Notes: a model not told the origin generated them from the sequence alone. 64,000 bases of DNA from Hyaloperonospora brassicae (GCA_947650285.1 CANTFL010001264.1:248001-312000), one strand, 5' to 3'; positions 44,651 to 58,931 are shown, numbered from the stretch's first letter. Numbers and translations are program-made.

Positions 44651-47600
44651 ATAATAGCACCTAGATCACAAAATACGTTTTGACGATGTGGCCCAAACTA
44701 TATATATTTTCACATAATTAATACAAGAATGTTTATTTTGGTGGTTAAGTACTTTTATTATTCGTATAAGCAGAATGTCAGGTTAATTCTGCCCATGGGT
44801 GGGCATAGGTCATGTTATCGGACATTTTAGTGTCTAATCACCAATAGATGCGCGCGATGGGTGGTGAGCATATATTCCCATTTCTTGGTTGTTATGTGTT
44901 GAAAGATATGGATTTAAATCGATTGCGGAGAAACCCTTTGCATGAATAAATACTTCTTATTTAGGAAAGTTTTTCGAAACGAATTACGCTGCGTCCATGC
45001 GTTTGTATTTCAAATGTCAGAGGCACATGTAGACACCTTCGTAACTGTAGATCATCATGTATTGCAGGCAGTATAAATCCGTGGTGCCCTCATACATAAA
45101 TTTAATGTTCCGCGCCTAAATGAAAGTCATCTGGTAACGATAACAGTATGAAATTTTTAGCTGTTTGGCGTTGCTTTTGATAATGGTCATTCATTTACAT
45201 TCCCATATTGTAGTTTGAAGCTAATGAGATTGATACCTCTTCTTGCAGTCCACTGAACAAACTAAGCAAGTTGTGTCAATTAAAGTCTCATAGTTTATAT
45301 ACACCCTTATTTAATGAAGGGTCTATCATGTATAAAACCATGTGGAGGTTGTACTGACACTTGCAAACCAAGTTGTCAAAAGTTTCGTCGAGTGAGAACC
45401 AAATACAGGCTGAAGAGATTTACATTTTACTAATCTGCCGGACATAATCATCCAATAATATTTATCCTAGCTAAATTATGCATGGACACATAACCTGTGA
45501 AAATTAAATTATATCGGCGATTAGTAGAAAGATATAATCTACTATTATATAATTTGTTTGATTGCAAACGTGTTGAACATATATTCCACAACCCGTTTTG
45601 CTACCTCTCCCATCATATTGATGATTACAAAAAAAATTATCAAAAAAGTTTTCGCTCTTAGTATGCAATGAGTGACCAATTATATATCGCCGTATAGTAA
45701 GCTTGTACATGATCGATCATTGTGCAGTTTCAGTAATATGGGGTGTCAAAATAGGGTACCCTCGTGCCGACAGCATTCTTAAATTTTATGAGGAAATTTT
45801 TTTGGATAAGTATATGATCGTCATACCAAGTATATGGCACACTATGTTGCACATTTTCTAAAATTTTTCGACACAGTTGGCAACTCTGTGAGCATATACA
45901 AAATTTGACGTAATTTTATATGTAAGTCATATCTATAAGCGGAGTTATCTCTACTATAATAATATATAATTAAAATCACATTGACATATGTCTAAGGAGT
46001 GTATTAATGCTAAGTCAGACATGCAATTAGCTAAGGAAACCTTTTTATGATCTTAAGAACAGGACATCACAGGTGGTACACGAGCTGTCTGTCATTCTCT
46101 CCTGCTGACACAAAATCGGCACTGTATATAGCGCTCAACAATCTAAAGAGTATATCGCGTTAGAGTTTGTTGCATTCGTACACCTAATATCTATATTCTA
46201 AATTACTTTTTAAATGAGTGCATAGTCGCTGTATGGAGAAGTTAAACATGTACATGCCTACCGTAAGGGTAGCAATCGAAAATATTTAGCGAAATAATCG
46301 TAAGTGTCTATTACATATAATTAATGAAGCGGTTGGTTGGGTCGTTCACTTCACAACAATCAATTGTGGACGACACACTCTTCGAGAAGACGCACATTCT
46401 GAAGAGGCAACGAACAACCATAAGTAAAGAATTTTAGTGAAGAAAGCTAGATCTGTAATTAGGTGATCTATTTCTATTGATGTTACCACATCACATGATT
46501 ATGAAGTGTTTAACGAAATAACGGAATGCTGAACTTGTGTGTATGATGTGGCATGTTTCGACCTGACTTCGAATATGTCATTTATCTTCAAGCAGGGTGT
46601 TTGCATTACCGACAACAATGACAAGCACATGTATCAATACATTATAAGTATTAAACGCCAGATGCGTGGCATACCAGATATTGCTCGCAGCTCACATATA
46701 AATGAACTCATAAAAATACATTTTAAATATACGCGCATATTAAATGACAACGGAAGTATCTGTCATTACATATTATCCATAAGTAAGGGCGATCAGGTTG
46801 CTTATGTCAAAAAAATTATACACCAATTGCAACATCACTATTTTTTTAAAAATGATGATACGTATTGAGGCAAAAAAGCATCACCAATCCTCGTTGTTTA
46901 CTGTCTTCATCACAATATAGTTTCTATCTCTTTATTTCTAGTTTTAGACTTCTCATAGAGAAGGAAACAGCATAAAGCATAAATGTCAGACCACACATGA
47001 GAGAGAAAAAACAAAGAACAGCAATAACGCCATGCTTTGCGAGAGAGAGAGATGAACAGAAGTAATACAACAATGTCGTACCGAAATAAAAGATAAATTA
47101 TAAATTAACAATAAAGTAAGATTGCAACTGCCAACGCTATGACTACCAGGAATTACTAGCAAGCACCACGGGCGCTCGGATAAAATGTAAAATTAATTGT
47201 GTCCAATTCTGAATGCAACTGCACTTAAGCGTAATTTCATTCGCCTACCGAACGAGGTGAATAGGGTTACTCCTGATAAAGAGGTATGAATCGATAGCAA
47301 TATAGCATCATGACGTTACAATTATTTTTTTTGCGACCTCGGGGTCCCAACCGACAGTTAATAGTACAGAAAGATCCTCTTATGAGCCCAGTGTCAAAAT
47401 GATTTCTGTAGTAGCGTATAGCAATGATTGTGTCTTAATTGATCTGAGAGCACGACCTGTACTAAGTACAGACAAAGGCAAGTACATCATAAAAGAATAC
47501 CGTATAAGCTTCCAATTACATCGCTTTTTTAAGAATGGACCCTTCATTACTAAAAGACCACACTTTTTCGTTGGAACCACTGGTCCAAATCAAACTCGTG

Positions 47601-47820
47601 TCATAATATATGGTATGGTAGAATCACATTGAATTTCGATCGCACTGAAGTACGCATTGTATTTTTTAATCAGTAGGGTGATGATATTAAGGTTTTTATT
47701 AGCATATTAAATCTATCAAATGCAATATTTAAAATCAGTCAGTGAGTCGATAAACAAATGAAGTACTTACAGCCACCTCTCCTACGTATAGCGTCGGACG
47801 AAGAAGTGTTTTCATGTTAT
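44651..47820. other. AT-rich gene-free stretch, third part
   Basis: Only short AT-biased frames, for example 46539-46868 plus, without motifs. Nothing supported. Confidence 0.5.
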
Positions 47821-47846
47821 ATAAATTTCAAACACTATTATAGTCG

Positions 47847-47960
47847 CATAATTCACAAACAACACTTGAGCTCCAAAATCTCCGACGAACGATGCGTCGC
47901 TTGCATAACTCACAGATAACTTTAAAGCTCCAACATCTCCAACAAAAGATGATTCTGGCC
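47847..47960. repeat. 57-bp imperfect tandem duplication
   Basis: Copies start CATAATTCACA at 47847 and CATAACTCACA at 47904, sharing GAGCTCC/AAGCTCC and ATCTCC blocks. Confidence 0.7.
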
Positions 47961-48479
47961 AATCTCGAACCTACCAATACGAAGCGTGCTTCCGGGAACG
48001 TAGCCAGCTCGTTTTTAAGTTCCTCGAGTAGGAAGAGATTTCTTAGGACAACCTGTAACAGTGTATGCAGCGCGAGAAGGCACGTCTTGGCAAACAAATT
48101 TGGTAACAAGTTTGGCATGTATCTCGAGTTCAAGGAGATCGAAAGAAACACGTTTTTGATCGAGGCTCGGTCATTCATAAACATCGACCGGTTAAGATCT
48201 GGTTGTTGGAACTAATTCCATAGCATCTAGCAGCGGTCGACAAGAACTTGCTAAATAAGCGACAGACGCTGGAACGACATTGCATGACGTGTGGGTCAGG
48301 AACGGTGGCAACAACCCTTAGCGTGGACAGAGTCGACTCGGAAAAATTGATGTATTACTTGCATTCTACTGCGGTTACAAGTAAGGTCTTCCAAGATGCT
48401 ACGCTAGTGTGAATGCTTAGGTTACTCTTTGGGTGCGTATCGTTCCTCACTTTTCTTCTAAAGGCTAACATGTATATCG

Positions 48480-49113
48480 GCTCGGGACACATATTCATCT
48501 TCCGTTTCATCGCAATATAACTTTTAAAGAGTGAAGTATGTCGCTCTTGCCAGCAAAAACTTCACCACGTGTCCGATGCTTTCCATTGCCCTTGCCCTTG
48601 TAACCCACTCATTGCCTACTATTTAGGTGCTGAGACAACTTCCTGGGCCGTCGGCTGTTTCGCAGGCCACGTTCGCATCGATAACTCCGCTCATCGATGT
48701 TCTTGATCACCCAGAGGATGTGGTATCTTCGCAGGATACGTCTTCCACCGCTGGAAATAAGGAGAACAGTCCATACACCGCTCCTCATGTGCACAGCTGC
48801 GTACACCGTGATTTTGATCGGGTAGCGGAAAAGCAGGCGTATCCGAACGCCTAAAATCTTACTTTTTTGAGTGGAGGAGCGCAGCATGCAAATAATATGG
48901 GTTGCGTGTACATTGGATCTTCTGCTGAAGGACGTGGAACATGACATTGACGAACAAGGCTACGCTTACGTATTCAATACCCCTTACGAAGACCATTTGG
49001 TTATTCCGGCCGCATCGGGCGACATTCTGACACGGTCCTATCTCTTTTATCGCTCGATGTCTTTGATTCCGATTTATAGAAGAAGGTACAGGCTTTTGCG
49101 ACAGCGCCCCTAA
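48480..49113 (+). pseudogene. gene-like remnant, unknown family
   Basis: A GC-richer island with two plus-strand frames (48627-48854 and 48871-49113). The first is Ser/Thr/Pro-rich with SSTAGNKENS; the second has an acidic start (LLLKDVEHDIDEQGY). A stop and short gap separate them. I recognise no domain. Confidence 0.25.
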
Positions 49114-49495
49114 ACGCGTCTCGCGTCCCTATGACACACAGTTTAACGTAAAGGAATGGTGATTGAAAGCTTATCACTAATATAGTTCGTCATTATTCAT
49201 CATCTCAATGTTTCAAGAAAGACGGAATTACAGTCACACGTCTGTAAGCTTGCGTTATCTGTCAAGTTACTATATTAAGAGCTTTTAGCTGGTCATAGCA
49301 TCTAGCCTGCTTAGCAAAAATAAGTCTGAAACCGACCATAATCGTGGCTTAAGCCATCACGAGCAACGTAACGTAACACCCAAAAAGTTTTAATCAAGCC
49401 TTTTTGATTAAAAAAATTAATCCAGCTTAACCTTAATCTCGACCCTCGCATTTCGATGATAGAAGCTATAGTCTACAACAAGGCACAGCCTTGAG

Positions 49496-49771
49496 CTAAA
49501 CACGATAGAAGTAATGATACAAGCTAAAAATACCAGAAAAACGACGCCGAACGAGTATTTCAACAAACCTGAAGGACGTGCCGTGTTCCTGGTATGCTAC
49601 AAAGACCTGAATCTGGGTTATGTCCGAGTTCATCCGCAAGCCCTCGAAATTTACCGGCAAACTGATGGCTGCGTATAAAAATCTTTTTCTTGTTGATGAC
49701 TTCGTGCCTTTCGAGATATTCTGCAGTATCGTGACGCTGTGTTGAAGATTAGTGGTATCGCCGAAATTCAT
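49496..49771 (-). other. 91-codon open frame, doubtful
   Basis: ATG-started minus frame with LQNISKGTKSSTRKRF. No motif and AT-rich flanks. Possibly a relic. Confidence 0.18.
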
Positions 49772-52700
49772 TTACTATCGTTTCTAACAAATTCAACATT
49801 TGAGCCCGCAAGGCACAAATTATACTAAATTTTCATGCGCAAGCTGCACCAAGATGTTTATCTAAAAATCACCATTATGATACAGAAAGCTTAAAGACGC
49901 CGGGCGCATTGTTGACCCTGCACCTGCGCATACTATAAATATTATTAAATCAATAAATACCCGTAGTAACCACGCTTGGCCTGAAAAATTAGTTTCGCAC
50001 AGCTATAATTAGGTGTAAACACTACTGTCATGGTCTGTCCTAGCCGTTGACGCATCAGGTTCGTGTGGCGCTCCGCAGCAGTCTGGGGCTAATCCTACTT
50101 CTGCTGCCATAAAATCTGGGAAGCCAATCTGCGAGCTTGTTGTAGCGTATGTTCAAAAACTTATTTGCACGCATTTGAGCGCAACTACACTCAGTGCACT
50201 CCTACTAGCACCACCAGCAGCGGCCGAGCGGGTATGGTAATTCCTTCACTTTCTGGTTCTAGCCAGAGCGCAATGGGCATCGAACTCTATTTTATCAGCA
50301 CACAAAACATCTAAATGTCTCACAAATTTGCCTACTAGCTTTTTGAACACCGGCCGTTACATGATCTATCACAATTTTAGCTCCCCTAAACACTTACGTA
50401 ATAACCATACAGCTGCACAAATTATAAAACTGTCATACTGCCCCTTTCTCGATCGGATCTGGTCGGAGGTCGAATATCTAATTAAATGGAATTACGCAAA
50501 CATTAGTGTAGAATTTCAGGTAAACATCATAATTTATATACTTAGTCATTCGTATATATATTTATATCGATTATATATTGATGGACAATATTGCGTGACA
50601 TCTTCTGAATATGATAGAAAGAATGGACGATCATTTAAACATGTAATATTTAAAAATTGTTACGTGAAGAGTCGTTGAACTAATTTTACCGAATTATATT
50701 GGCTTTATACCTAGTATTGCGTTTCGAGGTAGTCTCTGCCTTATTGGACGACTTGAATCTTGCACCGCATCAAAATTCGAAATGTTATATACGAAGCAGT
50801 CATATACGGTATCTGCTGCATCGTAAAGATAGTTATGGATACAATATGTGGGTTTAGTTAATGAGTATTAAGTTGGAATTTCTATAAATCTGTAGTGTGC
50901 GAGAGCGAATATTCACAGCATAATCGTTCGACACTAATTCTAACTAATAGACGACCTTAATCATAAAAAGTTCTGCAAAAGTTTTTTATCGATATAATCA
51001 AAGATGGCACACTACATACTATGCCAGGATTACAACGTTTACAAAATTAGAAAGAATTAATTTGTATTTTATTAATAAGTCTTCTCTAATAACATCTGGA
51101 ATATATTTTAAATGCTTAATCATGTAATATATAATGCAATCATACACTTAAGATTCTATGTAAAATGGTCCGCTAAAACCGATAAAAGTTATAATCGGTG
51201 TACTGTGAAACGTTTGACGGTTTAAATTTGAAATTGACGAACAACTTCGACAACTTTCAGTAGTACAACCTTAACAAAGATAAGAGAAATGATAATATTG
51301 TATAAAATACATAGCGAACTCCGTAACGATTGTTGTAGTGTTCTATTGCTTTCGGTTACTTAAGGATGAGTTGCACCTGCTGTATGCTACATATATACTT
51401 CGCGAATAAATAAATATTAACTAAGAGCCTATAAACATTAAAAATTGGAGTCTAATTCTGCTGCCTGCTCATGTGACCCTTTTTAACACTATTGCATAGT
51501 GCCAATGCTAATATCGTAGCTTTGGGGGTGAAAAATCATGATCTCATTCATTATGCACCCTTTGAATTGTAATTACTTTGCCATGGTACAAGTTATAATC
51601 GAAGTCGTCGGCTAACACGTGATCCGTTCAGCTACATAATTAAGATTCAAAATGATGATCCATCATTAGGTCTAACGTAATGAAACAAACCAATGACGAC
51701 CAAGTTTTTGATAAATCGTCTCAGAATCATACGAACTAATGCCTACAAGGAGCGCTTGAAATCACTAGGACGATATGTTTTACCCATTTCCCTCTGTATT
51801 ACTCTGAAATTATAAGAGAGACATGCTTAAGAAATATTTTGATATACAGAATTAAAGCGGTAATAAATTATTGCCAGTGGTATTTTACATATTTAAATGA
51901 ATTTAATTTTAGATGCGTTGGCTTTGTCGAGACTATCTACCACATTTATATAACCCAGCTAATTGGTATGTAATATAGATCGAATTTTCGAAATATGTTT
52001 CCATTATTTGATCGCATCTCTTCTCTATCGGCGCACATAATTTCGACCTTCGCGCCATTTCAAAGCTCCCATGTAGTCATTCATATTAGATTTGCTTTAA
52101 TATGATCAGCTATTCATATAGATATGTGTATTTTAACACGAAATTCTATCAACCCAAACTACTATTGTAAAATGATAAATGATTAGAAGCCGATTCTTGG
52201 ATAAACGATAAAAATTGACAAGAAAAGTTTTATCACTACGTCACGATATGTTTACTTCCCCTACTAACGTACCAAGTCATTGCCGATTGCGATACTCAGT
52301 AGTAGTCGATAGTGACGAATGTGAAATGGTGTGGTAATGCAGTTAAATATATGTCGGTTAGGCTTATAATCTGTGATGTCATTTGAGCTAATAAGCTTAC
52401 TATCCTATGAGGCTTGCCTAGTAAATTGAAATATACCATAGTATCGATGTGCAAATATTGCCGCTTTTTATACCAGTTTTAGGCGCAACTTACACTTTGT
52501 GCTTTAATATGCGCCCAGAAGATAGTTTAACAAAAGGTCAATTTGAATTTAATTTTTTAAAAATTTTCATAAATAATAAAAAAAACAAAAAAGGTTTAAT
52601 TATTATATTGGGCATGTCCGCCGTGCGATATAAAAAGTACAATCATTAATATTTATTTAGTATTTACAATAATTTTCTATTTCGGCCCGGCCGAGTTCAC

Positions 52701-53145
52701 CTTCAGGATACATAATTCTCTTCAGTTCCACTATTTTATCTATTTAAACGAGTTAATAGCACGGTATGATTTTTAACTCGAAGGTGTAATCCTTTGCACT
52801 ACCTAGACCAGCTAAATATCACAGCTTGTTGTTTGAATTCAGTCTTTTTCATGAATGGAATTGAAGCTTGATCTCGATTTTTGAATACAACTGTCTTGGT
52901 AATAATTTTTCAGCGTATCTGATATATAATTCTGATTGACACCAGACATTCGACGTGCATTGGTGTGATTCCAATATTGGTTTACTTTTTTAGAATATTA
53001 ATGAGTCAGTAAGGCTTTTGTTGTATTTGAAAGCTAAAATAACTGATATCTAGATGAGTGATTTAACCGAACTTGGCTATCATGACAAATATATGGTTCT
53101 ATTATGTATGTTTGAAAGACACAGGTTATACAGTAGGCTTTTGTA
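49772..53145. other. AT-rich gene-free stretch, fourth part
   Basis: Very AT-rich. The frame at 50328-50678 is compositionally AT-driven. No supported feature. Confidence 0.5.
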
Positions 53146-53340
53146 GCTGTTAGTATTTTTGGTGATTAAACCTCCATATGAAAGTGAGTATTGGATTTTG
53201 CATTACCCCTTGATCGGTGCCGGCTATACGGATGTTTGATGCCGGGTATACGGCTGTATAGCCGGCATCGATTATGGGGTAATGCAAAATCAAATACTCA
53301 CTTTCATATGAAAGGTTATACCACCAGTAATACTAACAGC
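53146..53340. mobile_element. 195-bp foldback (MITE-like) element
   Basis: The left arm from GCTGTTAGTATT and the reverse complement of the right arm (ending CTAACAGC) align over about 85 bases with few mismatches, including the blocks CATATGAAAGTGAGTATT and GATTTTGCATTACCCC. The central loop repeats CCGGSTATAC-like pieces. Such a near-complete inverted repeat is typical of foldback or miniature inverted-repeat elements. Flanks (TA left, CA right) do not give a clear target duplication. Confidence 0.75.
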
Positions 53341-54359
53341 CACCAGGGTCTGATAAATCACCAGTTTCTATCCGGATTAGAGGGTCAATTTAGTGAGCCT
53401 TAACATACCACTTACATGCAAACTTTCTTCCTCATTTTGCACTCACAGCGTATGTAGGGTTGCAAAACGTTAAAGGTTTAGGCAGGTGTAGAATGTGTTC
53501 ATCTTACAAGCATTCATGCGTGGTCTATACATATTTATGGAAACCATGTCATCTTTTGTGATTAAACCACAAGGTGATTTAGCGAATTTGGATTGCTGTT
53601 TACCACAAATTTAAAACTTTTTTCGTGAAGAGATCCCTACACTTTCGTTTGTGCCGGTCAAAACAGTTTGCGCCACCTGAATGGAAGCGGGTAAGATTGT
53701 TTTTGCGAAAAAGATGCTTTATATATGACTATATTCATCGAAAGAAACAATGCATTTCGAAAGACATAATGCATCTCGAAAGAATCCTGCATCAATGTAC
53801 GAGTCTTAGTGTCGTTTGTGTTATCTGAATCGATGAAGCGTCATAATATTGTAATCGTTTTGCTATAAGCTCTTTTATACGTCTTTGGTGTCAATCTGGC
53901 GTTTATTAATTTTTGACTAGTCGCTTTTCTATACAAAAGTCTGTTTATACAATTGGTATATTCTTCGATTTCATTATTTAAATTAATTAGCAGCACACCG
54001 TTTATTATGTAGTTACGTAGAAAACTGCATCAACTTAAAATGGGTTTGTTAAAGAACGATATTATAGATTGAAAACTTAGATAAGCGATCCGACTATCTG
54101 TACAGTTTATTACTTATCATAAAAAGTATGCACAAGTATTTGTGGGAAATGTTAAATACTCATAATCCCTATTAATACCGTAACTTACATACTTGCCATG
54201 TTTTTGATTTGTCATAACTAAACGTCATATTGCTGCTTACTGGCCTGCAGCTAATCCAAACACAATAAATGCACCCTTTTCTCTTTCGCCCACATGTTGC
54301 TTTTTCAGCTGTTGAAGAATAGTTTTCAACGTTTAAACACCATATTCAACCATTATCAT
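53341..54359. other. AT-rich spacer
   Basis: No supported gene. A short frame at 53625-53828 has no motif. Confidence 0.5.
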
Positions 54360-55180
54360 ATGGCTCTGATACCACCTCCCTTGACTACAAAAGATACCTT
54401 GAAGCAAGCCCTTCAGGCACTAAACGAACATGCAAGAGTTCGAGGCTATATCCTAACGATAAAGCGTACCTAGAGGGTGGGTTAAAGGAAAGGTAACGCA
54501 ATCAAACCTAATTATCTATAATAGTTACAAGGAAATCGATACAAACCAATTGCTATTGAGATATAATCAGCAACGAGAACGATCAATCGCATGCGGAATA
54601 GTAGAATCACTGGTTGTTGTCTTGAGGCTGTTATTCAACGCATAGATGAGCGCTGTAAAGTTACAGTCGTTAGAGGGAAGCACGATCATAAATTCTTCAA
54701 TGAAGCCTCTGCACATCTCAATGATCGCGCGTTGCCGGGAGAGGCTCGCGAGCGAGTCCTCTTTTTGACCTGTTCTGGTATCAAAACTGGCACTATTGTT
54801 GTTTCTGTCCACAATGGCAGCACCATAAATGTCTCCGCTCAGGACATATACAACATCCGTAACAACGATCGCGCTGTAAGGCTACGAGGGGAATCATCTC
54901 TTTGGTCACTGCTTGATGGCCTTGTTGCTTCAGGCGTAAATTACCAAACTGCACGCGAGTGAATGGACAGAAACTGACACAACTTTTTGTTGTTTCTATA
55001 TCGGCCGAGGAGATTTGTTCCAGATATTCTGCCATGATAATATGTCCTATGGAATTTCTATATAAGACCTACCGGTATGGACTAACCTTGCTCCATGTCG
55101 TTGGAGTTACCAGCACCAACTATACCTTAACTCTGGCATACTGCGTTATGCAAGCAGAAAGAGAGGCGAACTACGTCTGA
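54360..55180 (+). pseudogene. FAR1/MULE transposase relic, truncated
   Basis: ATG at 54360 opens with TTKDTLKQALQALNEHARV and GYILTIKR, the FAR1-type DNA-binding start. Broken frames then give GCCLEAVIQRIDERCKVTVV, KHDHKFFNEASAH (the HxH part of the zinc finger) and INVSAQDIYNIRNNDRAVRL. LFVVSISAEEICSRY follows, then EFLYKTYRYG at the first catalytic region, where relatives have DCTYKTNRYG. The relic stops after MQAEREANYV at 55180. The catalytic core beyond is missing. Confidence 0.75.
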
Positions 55181-55372
55181 TTAACAAAATACCACGCGTC
55201 GCCGAATCAAAAACATGCATAGATTGTTCAGATTTCGTATTTTAGTCATTTGTAAATAAGATTGTAAATTACGCATGAGACCGGTAATATTCTCGATTTT
55301 ACGAATCAGAAGGCGTAAATCAAGTAGATTACGGTAATATACAGGGGTAAGGCGTGGTTAATGTTTCTCTAT

Positions 55373-55545
55373 ATACATACATACATACATACATACATAC
55401 ATACATACATACATACATACATACATACATACATACATACATACATACATACATACATACATACATACATACATACATACATACATACATACATACATAC
55501 ATACATACATACATACATACATACATACATACATACATACATACA

Positions 55546-55579
<34 letters not shown>

Positions 55580-55705
55580 CATACATACATACATACATAC
55601 ATACATACATACATACATACATACATACATACATACATACATACATACATACATACATACATACATACATACATACATACATACATACATACATACATAC
55701 ATACA

Positions 55706-55736
<31 letters not shown>

Positions 55737-55806
55737 CATACATACATACATACGTACATACATACATGCATACATACGTACATACATACATGCATACATA
55801 CGTACA
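55373..55806. repeat. (TACA)n microsatellite, about 434 bp
   Basis: Almost pure TACA repeats with one TATATAC interruption near 55,572 and a TATCATA break near 55,734. After about 55,752 the units change to a longer pattern mixing TACG, TACA and TGCA. It generates false 150-180-codon frames on both strands. Confidence 0.97.
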
Positions 55807-58800
55807 TTCAATACAAATTACTACAATACAATGCAATACAACGCGCTAAATAATGTATATTTTCTGACACAGACAGCGTTCTACTTCGTCTGTTGACACA
55901 ATTCTTTTCGATTTTGCCTATATTTTGCAATTGCTCTGATTATCAGACGCTAGCGACGTATGTAGTCGTTTCTCCTGACGTATCTATTTTTTTTCCTAAA
56001 GTATAAAGTAGTGTCTGAAACAATGAAGACCCTAAGTTACTTACAATCATTATTTTGTAAGGCGCAGAAGTATAAGCTTATTCTACTGGATTAGTTTTGG
56101 TACTATAGGTAATTATGAGTCAAAATGTATGTTTATTGAAAAATTACCCGTCGCTATATTTTTTCAGGACTGGATCTTTGCCTCTTAAGTATTTTAACAC
56201 CCAAATCGCGACAAACAGTTACAGCTTTATATACCCAATGCTGCTCATTAGCTAGTATATAGGTGCAATAGTAATTTTAATGTTTTGAAGGAAACAATAT
56301 AGTCCTTATGCATCATAATAGGATAAGCGTTCGTCATATCGACATTTAAAGCTAAACAATATACATACTTCGTCATGTAATACAATGCGTCAGTTACATT
56401 GGTTCAATTGTATACCTTACAAAAAACACATTTGCTGTTGCCACTGCCTCCATCCGCCCCAGAATGTTCAATGGCTACTTTGACCGGCACGTTTTATTGG
56501 CCGATACAAGCAGTTAGGTATTCACTTCGCTTACTTAAGTTAATCTTAATGCCCGTATTTTCGACCCCTAGATTTGTTTGAAATGTCTCAGGCGTGTTTG
56601 CTGAAGAATTTTTTTATTATGCCAACCTTTTCAAATTGTATTCGTATTGTTGCACCTCCAAATAAGCCTCTTCGAATTGAGTAAGATCGATTTCCTGTCT
56701 GAAGCGTGAATACAAACCAACCCGATTGTTTTAATATATTTAAGAGTTAAAATATCCTATCCCATTTTTGTAGAATTTATGTAATAACGAATGCTGCGAG
56801 CCTTATAGTATTTTCTTTGGATAGGTCGCGTATAAGACTTATTTCTGGATACATTCTTACACTTGTCAGAAACACATGTGGGATTCGAGCCTTATAATTT
56901 TTTCGCCAAGTAAACTTAATTCTTTCAAAGCTTAATTATTTTGTAAATTCGGCCTTTTTTTGGACCAGCTTTATTCAAGATTTCAACTTCGTCTGTGCTT
57001 AATTGTAATTGTTTTGCTTGTAGCGGATGCTGATTACTTATCCCGATATTATCGATTAATATATTTAATTTTTTTTAGCAAATAACAAAGATTGTTTACC
57101 AATGAAAACTCATAAATTGCAGCCTTTTTCGACACCAAAAATTCACGTGCAAAGATAATGCACGCCTCGTATGCCTATCATTTGAATCATTAATAAATTT
57201 ATCGCGTGGTTACAGCATGAACAATCTTATATTCTTAAGTTTTTAAAATCGAGATTATGCACTGCATTCGTTCTGCTTTATTTTCATTTCTTCAACAAAA
57301 CTATGCCGCATTTATATGCATCAAATGTGTAAAGGGCTATGCGGAACATTAAAAAAGTTCAAATTCGATTATTGACCACTGCAAACGGTCATATATGCCG
57401 TCTTCATAACTAAAATATAGAGTGGCTTCATCATTACGAGGAGAAGATAATTCAATTTCATTTGTGTAAATCGCCTTTTTTAAGAGTGGGCTTTCTTGCA
57501 TTTATAGGCCAATTTTACCTATACTTTATCTTCGATTGAAGTTTTTGTACGACTTTATCGATTTGCTTTGCACATTATAATTAGCTAGACCGATAAATTT
57601 TGCTACACCTATTTAATTACCCGTGATTATTCTCCTCCTTAACCTTTATTTATGAGCTACAACCATTTTCAATCAGTAATTCTATGTATATATTTCATGG
57701 ACATATTAATGAGAACTAGTACGCCTCCGGGGTAATTATGCTGAATAGATGTCTTTTCTGTAGTAATTTGAGTTCTCTTGTTGCGATGATTGTTTAATAT
57801 CGATTTAAGCAGATCCTCCAGCTTTTGTTTGAAATGTATATTTCTTGTGTTTAGTCGATTTGCGCATCGAGAAGCTTCAGCATATAAAGCAGCGATGCCA
57901 GTGTGGCTTTATTCCTTTCAAGCCTTCTTTCTCTTCTTTGCATTACCGTGAATCGAAAAGATTTTTAAGACGTTTCTGAGCTACTTCTTGTCTGCATTTG
58001 CTGACTTCATGACTGCATCATAATGCAAATTTATCAAAAACTTGTGACGCAATTTTCATCCACTCAATATAACTCTTGGGCGCTAATGACTATCTCAAGG
58101 TTTCTCGTTGCTGGTATAGCTCGTGTAAGGACTTCTTACCATAATATATCTAAGCCATTTCTCGCGTTTTTTGCAGATGCAAATATGTCGATCTTGTTTA
58201 CAACTCCATCTAACGCCTACAGACTTGGTAAACTGTTATTGACGAGGATCATTTAAATAAATATACAACCGTTGCGTCTCGCAAATTGTATAAACTTTAT
58301 TTTGATATTTTTCATCCCTAAAACATATAAGCCCTTCAGCAAATACGCACAATTATTCTTCGACATGCTTTGTACCGCCCATAATTACATATTATATTTA
58401 TGATGCTTCACTTGATGTTTGTATATATGTAGTAGGGTGATGATGTGTCGGATCAGTTGAGAGTAGAATCATCTGCACCAACGGTATAATCAGGGTCTCG
58501 GTAGACAAAGTCGAATTAGCTTGTATACGATGCATTTGTATAGTGAGCGAACACGAAACGCAAAGAATCGTCAATAGCAAAGGAGAGCATTGATAAATTA
58601 CTCTATACATTTCAAAATTTTGCTTTGTCCACTTGTGCAACAGCTCACCACAAACTTTGACTCCATAATCGAACAGCATCCACGTCCACATGCAAACGGG
58701 CTTATGGCCAGAGCACATGCCTAGTGGCGATTGCCTCAATATTTTTGCGGCTATATAGAAAGATCGATTGTAATCATTTCTATAATGCATTCAAATTATA

Positions 58801-58921
58801 GGTTTTAGTATGAATTTCGTGTATGACGCAATCCAATGCACAAAATCGTTGCATATAATTTGTTTCCAATTTACCCAGGTTTAAGTGTAAATGTATATTT
58901 ATAAGTTAATATAGGGAGCAG
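55807..58921. other. AT-rich gene-free stretch, last part
   Basis: No supported gene. A minus-strand 130-codon frame (58398-58790) has an ATG and a hydrophobic stretch (LLLTILCVSC) but no motif. Composition becomes gene-like again close to 58,920. Confidence 0.45.
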
Positions 58922-58931
58922 CTAATGAACC

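Noticed and set aside
55354..55896. Frames of 120-180 codons on both strands reading as TYIH or MYVC repeats.
   Set aside because: Pure translation of the TACA microsatellite, open in all frames because the unit contains no stop.
56280..56580. Possible copia reverse-transcriptase echo on the minus strand.
   Set aside because: Only a few residues fit and the order of motifs is not recognisable.
58398..58790. 130-codon minus-strand frame with ATG and a hydrophobic stretch.
   Set aside because: AT-rich block, no family signal, no neighbouring exon. Kept only as a mention in the spacer entry.
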